Positions 9,040 through 17,948 of a stretch of DNA of 64,000 nucleotides are shown piece after piece (the first letter of the stretch is position 1; each line of letters opens with the position of its first letter). The notes below the pieces were generated by a model that saw only the letters and a list, made by a program, of their open reading frames with translations, ran no database searches and had not been told where the DNA came from. The DNA comes from Kumtagia sp052180275 (lineage in GTDB: Bacteria; Pseudomonadota; Alphaproteobacteria; Rhizobiales; Rhizobiaceae). Made by a program: the position numbers and the translations under genes. Location of the stretch: the NCBI RefSeq assembly GCF_052180275.1, contig NZ_CP197465.1, positions 4,154,001-4,218,000 on the forward strand. The letters are read 5' to 3'.

Positions 9040-10152
9040 TCAAGAATCCTGCCAGCACATTTCCTGGAACAGACGCAGCTCGGAAAGTGCAGCCTTTCGG
9101 ATCGAAAAATTCGCCGCGGTCTCCAATGCTGCCTGTTGCATGGTTCGCCGCTCGCGGCCTGGCAAGCTCAAAAACATTTGTACCGACTCGAGAATGTCGC
9201 GGTCACTTCGCGTATCTACAACAAGAGCATTTTTGCCATGCACAGCGTATTCGGCCGTCCCCCCAAGAACGGGAACAAGGGGAATGCAACCAGAAGCCAT
9301 CGCTTCAAGCCCCGTTCGGCCAAAGGCCTGAAAATCGGACAAATCAAGGAAAAGGTCACACGCCCGCATGAATGCCGGCACTTCGGTGCGTTTCAGCCGG
9401 CCGCGATTTACAATTCTATCTGATGTTACAATACCTGCCGCTTCGATCTCCTCATCGCTGGAACCAAACACCTGCAACACGACCTTCTGTGGCACCGTGT
9501 CACGTAGAATGTGAAGTATCCTGGCGGTCCTTTGCGGAGCGCGCCTTGCGGTCCTCACTCTCAGCATGGCGCCGATACATATGTAGTCTCTCTCTATCGA
9601 CAAATCGGGAAAATAAATTCCATGGTCGACGGATGGGAGAACCTTCCTCACCTTAACCCCGTGGGTAAGCTGGACCATATCGCAAAGCCATTTCGTCTTG
9701 GCAAAGAGCGTTGCGTTCTTCAGGGCACCGTAAGACGCGTGTGCTATGCGCCAGTTCTCGCTCTCCGGATGATAGAAAAGAGGCTCGTAATCCTGCACAT
9801 AATAAGCGAGCTTCAGGGTCGCCCGCTCTTGCGGCGAGAGCGCCTCGAGAGCGGCCTGGACCTCCGCCACCGACCCATTGGTCGTTGCGATTGCAACATC
9901 GCAACCTCTCATCAAATCTGCGAGCGCTTTAAGCGAATCATAGGAACGCAACACGACAGCTTTTCCCCCGAACTCGGGATAGTTGTCGATGAATGAGCCC
10001 CAGTTCTTGGCATCCACTGCCACAACGCATTGCACCCCGAGTTCCGAAAGCCCAAGGGCCTCCTGCACAACGGAGTTGGCTCCACCGCTTGCCCCTCTGA
10101 CAGGGAGAACAAAAAGGACGGAGGGTACTTTCGTCACAGATCCCACTCTCAA
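9040..10152 (-). CDS. GT4-family glycosyltransferase, about 370 aa
   Basis: The N-terminus VLFVLPVRGASGGANSVVQEALGL is the first strand and glycine-rich loop of a GT4 enzyme. The C-terminal half holds the strand-loop FQAFGRTGLEAMASGCIPLVP, with the acidic donor-binding region of this family, followed by GGTAEYAVHGKNALVV. It is the third gene of a leftward run after rmlA and the 1128-aa GT2 gene, with one base between the previous stop and the TTG at 10,152. In-frame GTG codons at 10,146 and 10,137 are alternative starts, so the first few residues are uncertain. Likely role: extending a rhamnose-containing glycan made from the rml products. Acceptor unknown. Confidence 0.8.
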   Translation of the reverse strand: MRVGSVTKVPSVLFVLPVRGASGGANSVVQEALGLSELGVQCVVAVDAKNWGSFIDNYPEFGGKAVVLRSYDSLKALADLMRGCDVAIATTNGSVAEVQAALEALSPQERATLKLAYYVQDYEPLFYHPESENWRIAHASYGALKNATLFAKTKWLCDMVQLTHGVKVRKVLPSVDHGIYFPDLSIERDYICIGAMLRVRTARRAPQRTARILHILRDTVPQKVVLQVFGSSDEEIEAAGIVTSDRIVNRGRLKRTEVPAFMRACDLFLDLSDFQAFGRTGLEAMASGCIPLVPVLGGTAEYAVHGKNALVVDTRSDRDILESVQMFLSLPGRERRTMQQAALETAANFSIRKAALSELRLFQEMCWQDS

Positions 10153-10153
10153 T

Positions 10154-13100
10154 CTAGGTGTTGGTATTCGCCGCTCGATAAATCTTTCGAAGGGCCTTCC
10201 TGACGGTTATCAGGGAGCTTAGCTCAGAAAGGCTTTGCTGAAGGTCAACAAGATTGACATCGGCATGCTTGCTGGCGAGAGCCTTGCTGCCTTGCTTGGT
10301 TAGAACGGCTCTGCGCTTTTCACCGAAACTTGCCGACTTCTGATGGTATACATACACGTGATCGGCGATAACAAGCTTATGACCTGCCTTGGCTATCCTT
10401 ATGCATAAATCTGTCTCCTCCCCGTATCCCGTGGGAAAGGAATGACCATCCAAGTATCCGACCTGCTCAAGGGCAGCCCTTCGAATGAGGGTACAAAATC
10501 CATTCAGCAACGGGACATAGGGGAACGCCTTCTCCGAAGAATGGCGAACATTGTCGGCGATATCCTCGATCGAAATGCCGGAAGGAAGAGGATTCGTACT
10601 CCATCCACCCTTGGCGTCTCTGACATCAGGAATGGATTGCCACGATGCGGCGTTCGAGAGCGGGCCGATCATCGCCGCGTCCGGGCGAGCGAACGCGGCC
10701 TCCAGCAACCCATCGAGCCAACCCCGGGTGACGATCGTGTCGCTGTTTAGCAGAACGATCCATTTGGACTGCGCTGCGCTCATCCCTCTGTTCGCAGCGT
10801 TTGTGTAACCTGTGTTCTGCTCGTTCTCGATGAGCCTGATCCACGGCACATCGGCAACGAAGCGACGCAAACGCTCGCGATTCAGGGCTGTCGACCCGTC
10901 GTCAACCAGCGTCACCAATACAGGTCGCCCGGTCGCGCGACCAATTGACGAAAGGCAGTCCAATGTCTCATCAATTGCGTTGAAGACCGGTATTACAATT
11001 TCGGTTGTTTCGGCGGAGTAGTCCTCGCTCCAACTCCATTTAACCGGGCTTTTTGCTGGCAGGCACTTTGATAAAGGCGCGGATATCCGTGCTTGATCCG
11101 CCCAGGGGATCAGGCCGACGGTGCGATCAAGCTGCGCGGCGACATTCTGATCTTCAAAAGCGTAGTATTGGTGCGACGTTATATCAGCATCAAGACGATT
11201 GGAGTGCGCACGCAATCGAACGGAAAATAGTGTGGCATCCACATCCCCCGTCCACGCAAAATAAAGATAGTAATCCGTGTCGGGATTATCGAGGTTCAGG
11301 CGCGCCTGCCGGCATAAGACGGCGGCATCCTCCGCCTTCAAGATAAACTCGACATGCCGCCCCGTACGGGTGACTGCGACGCGGCGTTTGATTACGAAGA
11401 GCCGACGGTCCTCGTAGGGCTGCAGCCCGGCCCGGCTCTGGAAGGTACGTTCGACGACAGCTATGTGGTCGATCTCGTATTTGACTTCCTGCGCGTTATC
11501 TTCAAAGCCGAAAGCGGAAGCACGCTGCGTATAAAATCCGAGACCAAGCGAGTTCGAAATCGAGAGCCGATATTTGTCCAGCTTGGTTTCCAGCCGAGCG
11601 AAGCCCTCCTTGATTTCACCGAAAACAGCGACGCCATAAGCGAGGGGGCCTTGTTCAGGCAGAGTGATGTCTCGCAGGTTTCCCTGGCAAAGGGCAACGC
11701 TCAAGGACGGACTTTCGACTTTGCAGCGAAAGGTCCAGTTGTCCGCAAGCTCCGAGACGCGAAATGTCGCTGCCCGCCTGTATGAACCCGTCCAATTGTT
11801 GAAGTCGCCGTTTGTCACTGCGTTGATCTCGTTCTCCTCGCGGCCGTCGGCTTCAAGGTGATGGCGAGAACCGGCTGTAAATCCGGGCTCACCCGCGGCT
11901 ATCTGAGCTATATCGATCCAGCCGCCGGCCGGCGAAGTGGCCTCGATGATCAACGTCACCCGATGGATATCCGCAGCGCGAGGCAGTCGGATACGCATGG
12001 CCTGCACCGACCAGGTGGCATAGAGCGGAATGTGCTTGAATTGGGTCTCCTCAACGGTCGCGTCGACGCCCACCAGTGCGACCCGAAGGCCGGCGCCCCC
12101 GGCTTCGGAGGAACGTCCCTTCAAAACGACGGCAAGTACGTTCTCATCCGGGTCGACTATGAGCTCCTGGGCAAAGCGAAAGGAGGCCGGCTCAGCCTTC
12201 CTGTTTTCCACTCGCGCAAAATCAAATCCAGGGGCGCGCGATTTAAAAAGCGTAGCCCCGGCATCCAGATGGACATTCCAGTCGTCAGGCGCGGTTCCAG
12301 TCCAATTTCCCAGACTGCCGTTCCTGACCAGATCTTCACCCCGAAGCAGATTAAGTCGCCGAGGCGAGCCGGTGATTTGGGTCGACTCGTCAGAATAGCG
12401 GACTTCAAGCTCGACCGGCCGCCTCCGGTCCTCAACGATATGGGATAACGGAACCGGCAACCTGCCGCCGACTTGCGCCTGCGCAGTGCTCACCGAGCAT
12501 TGCAAGACGCTGTCGACATAAACAAAAAACGTTTCCCGCTCTTGTGGCGCGTAAGCCAAAGAGAGTGACGCGTTCACTTCACCGCGGTCATTTCTTCCGA
12601 TCTCAAGCCGGGCGCTCTGAGACAAAAGAGCCGAGGATACCTCTTTGAGAAACTCGCCTGATTTCGCCATGATTATACGTGCGCCGGACGAAACCAAAGA
12701 TGACGGCGGGATGGGAGAAAGGTCGAAGTAATAGTCGTGCTGTCCAGGTTCCCCGGTTTCATTGTTGCTGCGAACATCCGGATGGATGGTTTTGTCACCC
12801 GCCACCAGCATGATCGACGGCGCAGGGCCGTCGGGTCTGGTTGTCTCGTACCCGGTGAAAAGCAGACTGCCGTCGCGCCAGCCCTTTACCTCAATTTCGA
12901 TGCGCGGCCGATCAGCCGATGCGAGTGTGATAATAGCGGGAACCAAACAGGGGACAACGTTCACACCGGACGCAAACACCGCCACCGTATGCTCACGGTC
13001 ATCGTATAAATCACTGGGAAACTCGAAACCAAAGCCATGCTTGGCTGCCTCGGCCGGACCGCGCTTGAAAGAATCGGCGGCAGCAACTTCAAAACGAAGC

Positions 13101-13540
13101 GCTCCGTCGATATGCACCGACACGACTACCGGTTTGCCGCGCTTGTCGTTGTCAACCACCCATCCGCGGACACCGTCCGCATTAATTTGGGTGACCGCCC
13201 CAAAAAAATTCGCTTCGCTCTCACCGACACGCAAATTGTCGAACTTGAAAGATCCAGAATAGATAGTATTGCTCGTACCAGAAATCGATATTCTGACGCG
13301 ATGCTCCTGCCCATCAAAAAACGAAACTGGCGGAATGGCCGAATAGCCACAATATCCGTCATTCCCGCGACGACCAACCATCGTTGGTCGGAACTCCTTC
13401 GCAAGAATTGGAGCAAGATTGTGATCGTCGATTGATATATCGATAGACACACGTTTCAGAGGTGCGCTCGGATCCAATGCCCAACCGCGCAACTGGCTCG
13501 TCACCTTCTTGTTAAGGTCTCCGTATTGGACGGTTGTCAT
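10154..13540 (-). CDS. Large multidomain GT2 glycosyltransferase, 1128 aa
   Basis: The catalytic domain is at the C-terminus (about residues 845-1080): TEIVIPVFNAIDETLDCL, LVTLVDDGSTALN, NTGYTNAANRG and IVLLNSDTIVTRGWLD (the metal-binding DxD-type region, here NSD), then a late GYGEETDLCIRIAKAG. This order is that of GT2 rhamnosyl-type transferases. The ~840 residues before it are unusual. There are two 'RGWALDPSAP'/'RGWVVDNDKRG' beta domains near residues 17 and 125, and two segments beginning with 'NGSLGNWTG' and 'NGDFNNWTG' that look like carbohydrate-binding beta-sandwiches. No membrane segment or signal peptide is evident, so it is probably cytoplasmic or membrane-associated. Lies 57 bases after rmlA on the same strand, which suggests dTDP-rhamnose as donor. 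Confidence 0.75.
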   Translation of the reverse strand: MTTVQYGDLNKKVTSQLRGWALDPSAPLKRVSIDISIDDHNLAPILAKEFRPTMVGRRGNDGYCGYSAIPPVSFFDGQEHRVRISISGTSNTIYSGSFKFDNLRVGESEANFFGAVTQINADGVRGWVVDNDKRGKPVVVSVHIDGALRFEVAAADSFKRGPAEAAKHGFGFEFPSDLYDDREHTVAVFASGVNVVPCLVPAIITLASADRPRIEIEVKGWRDGSLLFTGYETTRPDGPAPSIMLVAGDKTIHPDVRSNNETGEPGQHDYYFDLSPIPPSSLVSSGARIIMAKSGEFLKEVSSALLSQSARLEIGRNDRGEVNASLSLAYAPQERETFFVYVDSVLQCSVSTAQAQVGGRLPVPLSHIVEDRRRPVELEVRYSDESTQITGSPRRLNLLRGEDLVRNGSLGNWTGTAPDDWNVHLDAGATLFKSRAPGFDFARVENRKAEPASFRFAQELIVDPDENVLAVVLKGRSSEAGGAGLRVALVGVDATVEETQFKHIPLYATWSVQAMRIRLPRAADIHRVTLIIEATSPAGGWIDIAQIAAGEPGFTAGSRHHLEADGREENEINAVTNGDFNNWTGSYRRAATFRVSELADNWTFRCKVESPSLSVALCQGNLRDITLPEQGPLAYGVAVFGEIKEGFARLETKLDKYRLSISNSLGLGFYTQRASAFGFEDNAQEVKYEIDHIAVVERTFQSRAGLQPYEDRRLFVIKRRVAVTRTGRHVEFILKAEDAAVLCRQARLNLDNPDTDYYLYFAWTGDVDATLFSVRLRAHSNRLDADITSHQYYAFEDQNVAAQLDRTVGLIPWADQARISAPLSKCLPAKSPVKWSWSEDYSAETTEIVIPVFNAIDETLDCLSSIGRATGRPVLVTLVDDGSTALNRERLRRFVADVPWIRLIENEQNTGYTNAANRGMSAAQSKWIVLLNSDTIVTRGWLDGLLEAAFARPDAAMIGPLSNAASWQSIPDVRDAKGGWSTNPLPSGISIEDIADNVRHSSEKAFPYVPLLNGFCTLIRRAALEQVGYLDGHSFPTGYGEETDLCIRIAKAGHKLVIADHVYVYHQKSASFGEKRRAVLTKQGSKALASKHADVNLVDLQQSLSELSSLITVRKALRKIYRAANTNT

Positions 13541-13597
13541 CGGCGATAGCCCCCGGAAACTGATCCTGGTCTTGCCTTTGGCTCGACCTTTGATGGA

Positions 13598-14467
13598 CTA
13601 CTCTGCTGATGCAATCTGGGACAAATAGGCGCCATACTCACTGTTTCCATACTTCGACCCGAGGGCGTATAGGTCCTCACGAGCTATCCAGCCGTTGCGA
13701 AAGGCAATCTCTTCCAGGCACGCGATTCGCAAGCGCTGTCGCCGCTCGAGAGCCCTGACGAAGGTTGCGGCCTCCAGCAGACTGTCCATGGTGCCGGTAT
13801 CGAGCCAGGCGAAGCCGCGGCCAAATTTCTCGACTTGAAGATCGCCCCGCTCGAGATAAGCCCGGTTGAGGTCGGTGATCTCAAGCTCGCCACGCGCCGA
13901 AGGCTTGAGCCTGGCCGCCATTTCGGGCGCGTCGCCATCATAGAAATAGAGGCCGGTCACCGCCCATTCCGACCGCGGAACGGCTGGTTTCTCTTCTATC
14001 GAGATCGCTCGGTCCTCGGCATTGAACTCGACGACCCCGTAATGTTGCGGATCTCTCACCTGATATCCAAAGATGGTCGCCCCGCGCTGACGGCCGCTCG
14101 CCTTGGCGAGAAGGTCGACCAAACCGTGACCGTAGAAGATGTTGTCGCCAAGGATGAGGGCAGAGGGCTCGCCCCTTACGAAGGAAGCACCGATCAGATA
14201 AGCCTGCGCCAAGCCGCCCGGCTCGGGCTGAACTGCGTAGCTGATCTGGAGGCCGAGTTGCCCGCCATCGCCCAGCAAACGTTCGAATTGCGGGAGATCG
14301 TGGGGCGTCGAGATTACGAGGATGTCGCGAATGCCGGCCAGCATCAGAATGCTGAACGGATAGTAGATCATCGGCTTGTCGAAGACCGGCAGGAGTTGCT
14401 TCGATGTCGCTTTGGTGACCGGGTACAGGCGCGTGCCACTCCCTCCCGCCAGTATGATTCCCCTCAA
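13598..14467 (-). CDS. rmlA: Glucose-1-phosphate thymidylyltransferase RmlA
   Basis: Makes dTDP-glucose from dTTP and glucose 1-phosphate, the first step of dTDP-L-rhamnose synthesis. GIILAGGSGTRLYPVT is the nucleotide-binding signature; KPMIYYP, LILGDNIFYG and FAWLDTGTMDSLLEA are further conserved blocks. At 289 aa it has the normal size. The frame is open to 14,572, but RmlA proteins begin just before 'GIILAGGSG'; TTG 14,467 fits exactly, with GAGG seven bases upstream. It leads a minus-strand run with the two glycosyltransferase genes, while the other three rml genes point the opposite way from a shared ~190-bp spacer. That spacer probably carries divergent promoters. Confidence 0.95.
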   Translation of the reverse strand: MRGIILAGGSGTRLYPVTKATSKQLLPVFDKPMIYYPFSILMLAGIRDILVISTPHDLPQFERLLGDGGQLGLQISYAVQPEPGGLAQAYLIGASFVRGEPSALILGDNIFYGHGLVDLLAKASGRQRGATIFGYQVRDPQHYGVVEFNAEDRAISIEEKPAVPRSEWAVTGLYFYDGDAPEMAARLKPSARGELEITDLNRAYLERGDLQVEKFGRGFAWLDTGTMDSLLEAATFVRALERRQRLRIACLEEIAFRNGWIAREDLYALGSKYGNSEYGAYLSQIASAE

Positions 14468-14657
14468 TTCGCGTCCTCGACATGGCGGTGGCGTTTGGGC
14501 CGTCTTCCAGGTTCGCATACAGGGTGTCGCTCGAATCTCCAAGCGATTCGGCTGTCCAAATTCCCATGGCAAGATGCGTCATATCTCGGCTACTGGACTT
14601 TTGGCGGCAGGAAATGTGATTTTGCCAGCGCATATGAGAACGCATCGGGCGGGGGAA

Positions 14658-15209
14658 ATGGAGTTCTTTCAGCAGGCTATCCAAGGCGTCGTCGAGGTCC
14701 TGCCTATGCGGCTTGGCGACTCCCGTGGCTATTTCGCCGAGACCTTCAAGCGGTCCGCTTTCGAGGCGGCCGGCGTCCCTGCGGAGTTCGTGCAGGAAAA
14801 CCAGGCGCGCTCTCAAAAAGCAGGCACTGTGCGTGGCCTTCACTTTCAGCTTGAGCCGATGGCACAGGCGAAACTTGTCAGCGTTGTCGCCGGCTCGGTT
14901 TTCGACGTGGCCGTCGACATCAGACGTGATTCGCCAACTTTTGGGCGCCATGTCTCGATCGTGCTGAGCGCCGAGCGTGGCAACCAGCTATTCGTCCCTG
15001 TCGGCTTCGCACACGGCTACTGCACGCTCGAGGCCGACACCATCATCCAATACAAGGTGTCGAAACCTTACGCACCGGAATACGATCGAGAGATCTTCTG
15101 GGGGGACCCGGATCTGGGCATCAACTGGCCGTGCCGGCCCGAAGATACAACGCTTTCCGCAAGGGACTTGGCGGCGCCGACGCTGACGGCAGCAAAGGAC
15201 TTGTTTTGA
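14658..15209 (+). CDS. rmlC: dTDP-4-dehydrorhamnose 3,5-epimerase RmlC
   Basis: Epimerises C3 and C5 of dTDP-4-keto-6-deoxyglucose. DSRGYFAETF, QENQARSQKAGTVRGLHFQ (with the catalytic-region His after RGL) and PVGFAHGYCTLE are the standard cupin-fold blocks of the family. At 183 aa it has the usual size. ATG 14,658 fits the family start, with a G-rich GGGGGAA just upstream; ATG 14,634 in frame is an alternative. Its TGA overlaps the ATG of rmlB (TGATG), so the two are translationally coupled. Confidence 0.95.
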   Translation: MEFFQQAIQGVVEVLPMRLGDSRGYFAETFKRSAFEAAGVPAEFVQENQARSQKAGTVRGLHFQLEPMAQAKLVSVVAGSVFDVAVDIRRDSPTFGRHVSIVLSAERGNQLFVPVGFAHGYCTLEADTIIQYKVSKPYAPEYDREIFWGDPDLGINWPCRPEDTTLSARDLAAPTLTAAKDLF

Positions 15210-16285
15210 TGTCTCCCAGCCTCTCCAACGCAACAATCCTGGTCGCAGGTGGCGCGGGCTTCATCGGGACGGCAGTTATCCGACATCTGCTGGCTGACTC
15301 CGTGGCGCGTGTCGTCAACGTGGACGCCCTGACTTATGCCGCGAATCTAACCTCGCTTCCCGGGGCGACCGAGCACGTCCGATATGCGTTCGAGCGGGTC
15401 GATATCCGCGACGGCGAGGCATTGCGCAGCGTCTTCGAGCGTCACAGGCCAACGGCCGTCATGAACCTCGCGGCGGAGAGCCACGTGGACCGCTCGATCG
15501 ACGGTCCCGGCGCCTTCATCGAAACCAATGTCGTGGGCACATATACCCTGTTGCAGGAGGCGCTGCGCCATTGGCGCGGCTTGCCGTCCTCCCAGCGCGA
15601 GACATTCCGGCTTCACCATATCTCGACAGATGAAGTTTTTGGATCGCTTGGTCCCGAGGGTCGCTTTGATGAGAAGTCCTCCTATCGACCAAACTCCCCC
15701 TACTCCGCATCGAAAGCCGCGTCGGACCACCTCGTCCGGGCATGGCACGAGACCTATGGGCTGCCGACGATCGTTACCAACTGCTCGAACAACTATGGTC
15801 CCTATCATTTTCCGGAGAAGCTCATTCCGCTGATGATCCTGCGCGGGCTGACGGGGCAGGAATTGCCAGTCTATGGCGACGGCGCAAACGTCAGGGACTG
15901 GCTGTTTGTCGAGGATCACGCACGCGCTCTCGGCCTTGTGCTGGAGCGTGGCGAGCCCGGCGAAACCTATAACATTGGCGGCGACAGCGAGCGAACCAAC
16001 CTCGCGGTCGTCGAAACGATTTGCCAATTGCTGGACGCCTATGCGCCGCCTTTGGGTTTTGCCCGCAAGGATTTGATCCGCTTCGTCGCGGACCGGCCCG
16101 GCCATGACCAGCGCTATGCGATAGACGCTTCGAAGATCAGGCGGGAACTCGGCTGGCGGCCTCAAGAGACTTTCGAAAGCGGACTGACCAAGACCGTGCG
16201 CTGGTATCTTGCGAACCGGGATTGGTGGGCACCCTTGATCGCAAACGAGGAACGCAGCGCGCTCGCGAGGCAAGGACTGGGGTGA
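15209..16285 (+). CDS. rmlB: dTDP-glucose 4,6-dehydratase RmlB
   Basis: Converts dTDP-glucose to dTDP-4-keto-6-deoxyglucose with bound NAD. ILVAGGAGFIGTAVIRHLL is the Rossmann GxxGxxG motif; LAAESHVDRSIDGP, STDEVFGSLG and PYSASKAASDH (the YxxxK catalytic pair) complete the short-chain dehydrogenase active site. NCSNNYGPYHFPEKLIP is diagnostic for this enzyme. It is 358 aa. It overlaps rmlC at the start and rmlD at the end (GTGA), so rmlCBD form a tight operon. Confidence 0.96.
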   Translation: MSPSLSNATILVAGGAGFIGTAVIRHLLADSVARVVNVDALTYAANLTSLPGATEHVRYAFERVDIRDGEALRSVFERHRPTAVMNLAAESHVDRSIDGPGAFIETNVVGTYTLLQEALRHWRGLPSSQRETFRLHHISTDEVFGSLGPEGRFDEKSSYRPNSPYSASKAASDHLVRAWHETYGLPTIVTNCSNNYGPYHFPEKLIPLMILRGLTGQELPVYGDGANVRDWLFVEDHARALGLVLERGEPGETYNIGGDSERTNLAVVETICQLLDAYAPPLGFARKDLIRFVADRPGHDQRYAIDASKIRRELGWRPQETFESGLTKTVRWYLANRDWWAPLIANEERSALARQGLG

Positions 16286-17166
16286 CCATCCTTATCACTG
16301 GCAGTGCCGGGCAGGTCGGGCATGAACTTGTCACGATGCGCTGGCCCGAAGACGTCGCAATCGTCGCGCCCGCCCGTGGAAAGCTCGACTTGTGCGATGC
16401 GGTTGCGGTCGGCAGGCTGATTGCGGACCACGCGGTTTCGGCAGTCATCAATGCCGCTGCCTATACCGCGGTTGACAAGGCGGAGAAGGACGTCGCGGCG
16501 GCCTTCGCGGCAAATGCGCTCATTCCCGCGGCACTCGCCCAAGCGACGTGCTTGGCTGGCATCCCGCTCATCCACATCTCGACCGACTACGTGTTCGATG
16601 GAAAGGCGATTAGTGCCTACGAAGTCGACGCGCCGCTCAATCCGCTCGGTGTCTACGGTGCGAGCAAAGCCGCGGGCGAGTGGGCCGTTAGCCTCGGCAA
16701 TCCGCGCTCGGCGGTTGTGCGTACGAGTTGGGTCGTGAGCGCACGACGCTCGAATTTCGTTCGGACGATGCTTCGCCTCGGTTTTGAGCGCGACGTCGTC
16801 AGGGTGGTGCAGGATCAGCACGGCTCTCCGACGCTCGCTGTCGACTTGGCTGAGGCGCTGTCGGTGATCGCGATGCGCATGATTGCGGACCGGCATGCTC
16901 CGACTGGCGTCTTCCACTTCACCAATGACGGTCCATGCACTTGGCACGATTTCGCAGCCGCCATCTTTGCTGCGTGCCGGGAGGCTGGTTATCCCGTCCC
17001 AAAACTCGAGGCGATTGGGTCCGCGGACTATCCGACGCCGGCGCGCCGGCCGGCCAATTCGGTACTCTCCACAGCGCGGATCGAGCGGGACTATGGGCTT
17101 AAACCCGCGTCCTGGCGTGAACGGCTGCCGATTCTGGTCCGCGAGATTCTCTCCAAGGGCCTTTGA
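16282..17166 (+). CDS. rmlD: dTDP-4-dehydrorhamnose reductase RmlD
   Basis: Performs the final NAD(P)H-dependent reduction to dTDP-L-rhamnose. ILITGSAGQVGHELV is the nucleotide-binding motif; INAAAYTAVDKAE, HISTDYVFDG and YGASKAAGEWAV (YxxxK) are family blocks. GTG 16,282 is chosen because it overlaps the rmlB stop (GTGA) and places the Rossmann strand at residue 3, as in other RmlD proteins; an upstream GTG at 16,222 would add 20 unneeded residues. It is 294 aa. It ends 35 bases before a convergent methyltransferase gene. Confidence 0.95.
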   Translation: MTILITGSAGQVGHELVTMRWPEDVAIVAPARGKLDLCDAVAVGRLIADHAVSAVINAAAYTAVDKAEKDVAAAFAANALIPAALAQATCLAGIPLIHISTDYVFDGKAISAYEVDAPLNPLGVYGASKAAGEWAVSLGNPRSAVVRTSWVVSARRSNFVRTMLRLGFERDVVRVVQDQHGSPTLAVDLAEALSVIAMRMIADRHAPTGVFHFTNDGPCTWHDFAAAIFAACREAGYPVPKLEAIGSADYPTPARRPANSVLSTARIERDYGLKPASWRERLPILVREILSKGL

Positions 17167-17201
17167 AAAAAACGCCACTTTTTTGCAGGTCGAAAGATCA
17201 A

Positions 17202-17948
17202 TCAATCTCGACGCGAAACAAATGTCAGTTGCCTTGGAAAACCAGGCGCCGGACTATAGTAGAAAATCTGGGTCGAAAGCCCAATGTCACCGAGCTTGTC
17301 TACGACATCAGAGCCGAAATCGGTGTAAACCAAAGACCGTCCGCCGGCGGTGCCGTTGCCATGATACACAGCAGGCAGCAGGAGAACATCATCATCCGAG
17401 CTTGTGTCGACGCGCGAAACCGTATCGTACCGGAGGCCGTCGTTCGCGGGAATTGAAAATATGTGGCGTCCGCCCTGCTTCAAGACCCTTCTTACCTCGG
17501 CGAAGGCCTGAAACGGTCTGCGAATATGCTCGAAAACGTCGGATGAAACGATAAGATCGAACGACTGGTCGTCATAAGTAAGCTTTTCAAGATTCTGACA
17601 AACCATCCCATCCCTCATGGCGCCTTCCGCCACGTCGTCCCAGTAGAATGATTGCTTGTATTGAGGCATACTGCGAAAGAATCTTCTAAAAGGCCCTACT
17701 ATGCCGGGCTCATACAAGGCGAGGGGCTTGAAAGGTTCCGACTGGATAAGGGTGCCGATCGTCGATACGTCGTCTCCCGCGTATTCTCTTAGGATGGCAT
17801 CAGCCTGAGCTCTGTAACGGAGCGAGCCGCGGCACATGGTGCACAGGAAGGTTTCACGCGTCCTGGGGTTTTCTCTTTTGAAGCGATTGTGTGTTCCGCA
17901 TATATTGCAGTTGCCCTCGTATTCTTCCGTGACAAGTGAGGTACTCAA
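17202..17948 (-). CDS. SAM-dependent methyltransferase with N-terminal zinc-ribbon, 248 aa
   Basis: The N-terminus has CNICG at residues 14-18 and CTMCRGSLRYRAQ near 36-48, a CxxC...CxxC zinc-knuckle seen in some glycan-locus methyltransferases. The methyltransferase core lacks a classical glycine-rich motif I. Later blocks are clear: QSFDLIVSSDVFEHIRRP (motif IV-like) and AFAEVRRVLKQGGRHIFSIP (motifs V/VI of the Methyltransf_11 type). The end YYSPAPGFPRQLTFVSRRD is typical of the fold. It probably modifies a sugar or a glycosylated product of this locus, although no substrate can be named. It stands alone on the minus strand, convergent with rmlD. Confidence 0.7.
   Translation of the reverse strand: MSTSLVTEEYEGNCNICGTHNRFKRENPRTRETFLCTMCRGSLRYRAQADAILREYAGDDVSTIGTLIQSEPFKPLALYEPGIVGPFRRFFRSMPQYKQSFYWDDVAEGAMRDGMVCQNLEKLTYDDQSFDLIVSSDVFEHIRRPFQAFAEVRRVLKQGGRHIFSIPANDGLRYDTVSRVDTSSDDDVLLLPAVYHGNGTAGGRSLVYTDFGSDVVDKLGDIGLSTQIFYYSPAPGFPRQLTFVSRRD

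Noticed and set aside
9040..14854. Plus-strand open frames opposite the minus-strand glycosyltransferases and rmlA
   Set aside because: They are antisense shadows of well-supported genes.
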